This document shows positions 61,747 to 64,000 of a stretch of 64,000 nucleotides of DNA, piece after piece. The DNA comes from Mycolicibacterium gadium. Its GTDB lineage: Bacteria; Actinomycetota; Actinomycetes; Mycobacteriales; Mycobacteriaceae. Position numbers and translations under genes: made by a program. The stretch spans positions 3,720,001-3,784,000 of the forward strand of contig NZ_AP022608.1 of the NCBI RefSeq assembly GCF_010728925.1, in the 5' to 3' direction. Below the pieces are notes generated by a model. It had not been told where the DNA came from and ran no database searches. It was given only the letters and a program-made list of their open reading frames with translations. How positions within the stretch are numbered: the stretch's first letter is position 1; the number at the start of each line of letters is the position of its first letter.

Positions 61747-63638
61747 CGTTTCAGATTCGCATACCAGTCGAGCAGGTCCGGATCGTCGACAGCGGTGCGT
61801 TCCACGATTTTCGCTGCGTCAGCGCCTGCGAACAGTTTCTTGATCGGCACCTCGAGCTTCTTCCCGGTGCGCGTATGCGGCACCCCGGGAGCCTCGATGA
61901 TCTCGTCGGGCACATGCCGCGGGGAAACCTCGTCGCGGATGGCCTTCTTGATCCGCTCACGCAGATCATCGGTCAGCTCAGCGCCGTCGGCCAGCACGAC
62001 GAACAACGGCATCCAATACCCGCCGTCCTCCTGCTCACACCCGATCACCAACGCCTCGGCGATTTCCGGCAGGCGCTCCACCGACTGGTAGATGTCAGCG
62101 CTGCCCATCCGGATCCCGTGCCGATTCAGCGTCGAGTCCGACCGCCCGTGCACGATGACGCTGCCGTGCTCGGTGATCGTGATCCAGTCACCATGGCGCC
62201 ACACTCCGGGAAACATCTCGAAATAAGCGCTGCGATAACGCGATCCGTCGTCGTCGTTCCAGAAGTAGATCGGCATCGACGGCATCGGCTTCGTGACGAC
62301 CAACTCGCCGACCTCACCGCGCACAGGGTTACCCGACTCGTCCCACGCGTCCAGCGCGCAACCGAGGAACGGGGCCGACAGCTCCCCAGGCCACACCGGC
62401 ACGGTGCGCACACCGCCGATAAAGGCCGAGACCACGTCCGTGCCACCACTGATCGAAGCGACCTGGACATGTTCACCGACGTTGTCGCGCAACCACAGTG
62501 AGGACGATGGTGGCAACGACGATCCGGTGATGCCCACCGTCCGCAGCGCCGTCAGGTCATGCTCATTGCGCGGAACGGCGCCCGCCTTGGCGCATCCGAG
62601 CACATAGCCGGGACTGGTACCCAAGGCAGTCACTCGCAGCCGCGCCGCGATGTCCCACAGCGCATCCGGCGCGGGCGAGTTCGGACTTCCCGAATAGCAG
62701 ACGATCGTCGCACCCACCAGCAGCCCGGCGATCTGGAAGTTCCACATCATCCAGCTGGGGCTGGTGTACCAGAAGAACGTGTCATTTTGCCCGATATTCG
62801 ACTGCAGAGCAACGGCTTTCAAATGCTCTAGCACGACTCCACCGTGCCCGTGGACTATTCCCTTGGGCTTACCCGTGGTCCCAGACGAATACAGGATCCA
62901 CAGCGGATGGTCGAAGCCGACGGGCACCGTCGTGAGCTCGCCGCCGGTCGCGGTGAGCTCAGAGGCCAGCACAGTCTCTTTCAGCGTCGGCAGTCCCTCG
63001 CGCAGGGCTTCGACATCCTCATTCTTGTCGTAGTGCTTTCCGCCGAAGTCGTATCCGTCGGCCGTCACCAACACCACGGGCTCGAGCTGACCCAGCCGAT
63101 CCAGCGCGGCCTTCGCCGAATAGTCCTGGCCGCAGGCGCTCCAGATCGCCCCTACGCTCGCCGTCGCCAGGAAGGCGATGACGGCTTCGGGGATGTTGGG
63201 CAGGTATCCCGCGACGCGATCGCTCACGCCGACTCCGAGCGAACGCAGCTTTTCCGCGAATGCCGCGGTGCGCCCGAGCAATTCGGTCCAGGAGACTTCG
63301 ATGTCAGGGCCGTCCTCGACGACATGGATGATCGCGGGCCGGTCGGTGCGTGCGTTGCGGATGACCCGGTCGACATAGTTCAGCGTGACACCCGGAAACC
63401 ATTGCGCGCCCGGCATCGTATCGCTCTCGAGGACTTTCTCGCCGCGCTGCCCGAGCTCGAAATAGTCCCACAACGTCGCCCAGAACGCGGCGGGCTCGTC
63501 CACCGACCACTGCCACAGCGATTGGTAGTCGGCGGTCGGCGCGCCGGTGCGATCAGCCGCGAAGCGCGCGAAGTCGGTCACTCGGGCTGCGGCGACGTCC
63601 TCGTCCGTCGGCACCCATTGCGGTGCGGCACCGGTCAT
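61743..63638 (-). CDS. Acetoacetyl-CoA synthetase (acetoacetate-CoA ligase)
   Basis: 631 residues of the AMP-forming family, the length of acetoacetyl-CoA synthetases. ATP motif YSSGTTGKPKGIVHGHGG, MMWNFQIAGLLVGAT, WRHGDWITIT and C-terminal HTRTGKKLEVPIKKL with the catalytic lysine. It activates acetoacetate in the cytoplasm for ketone-body or lipid use. It overlaps the upstream SDR gene by ATGA, and the pair fits 3-hydroxybutyrate use. Confidence 0.9.
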   Translation of the reverse strand: MTGAAPQWVPTDEDVAAARVTDFARFAADRTGAPTADYQSLWQWSVDEPAAFWATLWDYFELGQRGEKVLESDTMPGAQWFPGVTLNYVDRVIRNARTDRPAIIHVVEDGPDIEVSWTELLGRTAAFAEKLRSLGVGVSDRVAGYLPNIPEAVIAFLATASVGAIWSACGQDYSAKAALDRLGQLEPVVLVTADGYDFGGKHYDKNEDVEALREGLPTLKETVLASELTATGGELTTVPVGFDHPLWILYSSGTTGKPKGIVHGHGGVVLEHLKAVALQSNIGQNDTFFWYTSPSWMMWNFQIAGLLVGATIVCYSGSPNSPAPDALWDIAARLRVTALGTSPGYVLGCAKAGAVPRNEHDLTALRTVGITGSSLPPSSSLWLRDNVGEHVQVASISGGTDVVSAFIGGVRTVPVWPGELSAPFLGCALDAWDESGNPVRGEVGELVVTKPMPSMPIYFWNDDDGSRYRSAYFEMFPGVWRHGDWITITEHGSVIVHGRSDSTLNRHGIRMGSADIYQSVERLPEIAEALVIGCEQEDGGYWMPLFVVLADGAELTDDLRERIKKAIRDEVSPRHVPDEIIEAPGVPHTRTGKKLEVPIKKLFAGADAAKIVERTAVDDPDLLDWYANLKR

Positions 63639-64000
63639 CGCGCGCTCCAGCCCCCGTCCATGGTGTACGACGCCCCCGTCACCATTCCCGCGGTCGGCGA
63701 CGCCAGCCAGCCAACCAATGCCGCTACTTCTTCCGGTTCCACCAGACGTTTGATGGCGCTCTCCTTCAGGAGGATGTCGGTGACCACCTTATCCTCCGGG
63801 ATGCCGTGCACCTTGGCCTGATCGGCGATCTGCTTGGTCACCAGCGGGGTTCGCACATATCCCGGGTTCACGCAGTTGCTCGTCACGCCGTACGCCGCGC
63901 CCTCGAGCGCAGTCACTTTCGAAAGGCCCTCGAGACCGTGCTTGGCCGTGACGTAGGCGACCTTGTACTCCGATGCCCTGATCCCGTGCACCGAGGAGAT
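63635..64000 (-). CDS. 3-hydroxybutyrate-dehydrogenase-like SDR, C-terminal part
   Basis: The frame is open at the window edge; 121 residues are visible. ISSVHG and YKVAYVTAKHGLEGL hold the catalytic Ser, Tyr and Lys; the end ASYTMDGGWSAR is usual for D-3-hydroxybutyrate dehydrogenases. It would make acetoacetate for the adjacent synthetase. The N-terminal cofactor motif is outside the window. Confidence 0.8.
   Translation of the reverse strand: MSSVHGIRASEYKVAYVTAKHGLEGLSKVTALEGAAYGVTSNCVNPGYVRTPLVTKQIADQAKVHGIPEDKVVTDILLKESAIKRLVEPEEVAALVGWLASPTAGMVTGASYTMDGGWSAR

Overview
The window reads as a chromosomal segment of a fast-growing mycobacterium (Mycolicibacterium-like). Evidence is the high GC, NNC/NNG codon bias, dense operons with 1- or 4-base start/stop overlaps, and near-complete synteny with the M. 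tuberculosis cholesterol locus around Rv3525c-Rv3565. Species cannot be fixed from sequence alone. No tRNA, rRNA or CRISPR array was seen.

Layout. 1-7.5 kb: MOSC and gamma-carbonic-anhydrase-like genes, then kshA with Rv3527-, Rv3529c-, Rv3530c- and Rv3531c-like genes, a lipoprotein and an IclR regulator. 7.5-15.5 kb: a haem-binding secreted protein, a RecQ helicase fused to a phosphoribosyltransferase-like domain, the hsaE-hsaG-hsaF operon, kstD and an Rv3538-like MaoC hydratase. 15.5-25.9 kb: a ten-gene minus-strand glycan assembly island that interrupts the steroid locus. 26.6-34.7 kb: the cyp125-fadE28-fadE29-chsH2-chsH1-ltp2 operon, and divergently fadA5, a small NTF2-like gene and ddn. 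34.8-49.4 kb: a TAXI-type TRAP transporter, two SDRs, echA20-ipdA-ipdB-ipdC, a SatD/DUF3307 cassette, an alcohol dehydrogenase, then fadA6, kstR2, ipdF and fadE30. 49.5-56 kb: fadD3-fadE31-fadE32-fadE33, an orphan substrate-binding protein and an aminotransferase. 56-61.7 kb: a DUF222/HNH gene, an IS21-family element with a 6-bp target duplication and a decayed IS110-family element. 61.7-64 kb: acetoacetyl-CoA synthetase and a partial 3-hydroxybutyrate-dehydrogenase-like SDR.

How the genes work together. CYP125, FadA5, ChsE1-ChsE2 (FadE28-FadE29), ChsH1-ChsH2 and Ltp2 oxidise and remove the sterol side chain. KstD and KshA open ring B. HsaE-HsaG-HsaF convert the released C5 fragment to pyruvate and propionyl-CoA. 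FadD3, FadE30-33, IpdF, IpdC, EchA20, IpdAB and FadA6 degrade the remaining C/D-ring propionate (HIP). Five copies of the KstR operator pattern (TNNAACNNGTTNNA) and two of the KstR2 pattern (ANCAAGNNCTTGNT) sit before the matching operons, so the regulatory split is visible in the DNA.

Least ordinary parts: (i) three 17-bp palindromes TGAAG-N7-CTTCA spaced exactly 28 bp over the start of satD, the middle one holding a TATAAT hexamer of an apparently leaderless promoter; (ii) the glycan island; (iii) a TAXI-TRAP transporter downstream of a KstR2 operator; (iv) a RecQ-phosphoribosyltransferase fusion; (v) two genes whose best start is CTG inside a CTGA overlap; (vi) a structured non-coding stretch before the IS110 transposase that could encode its bridge RNA.
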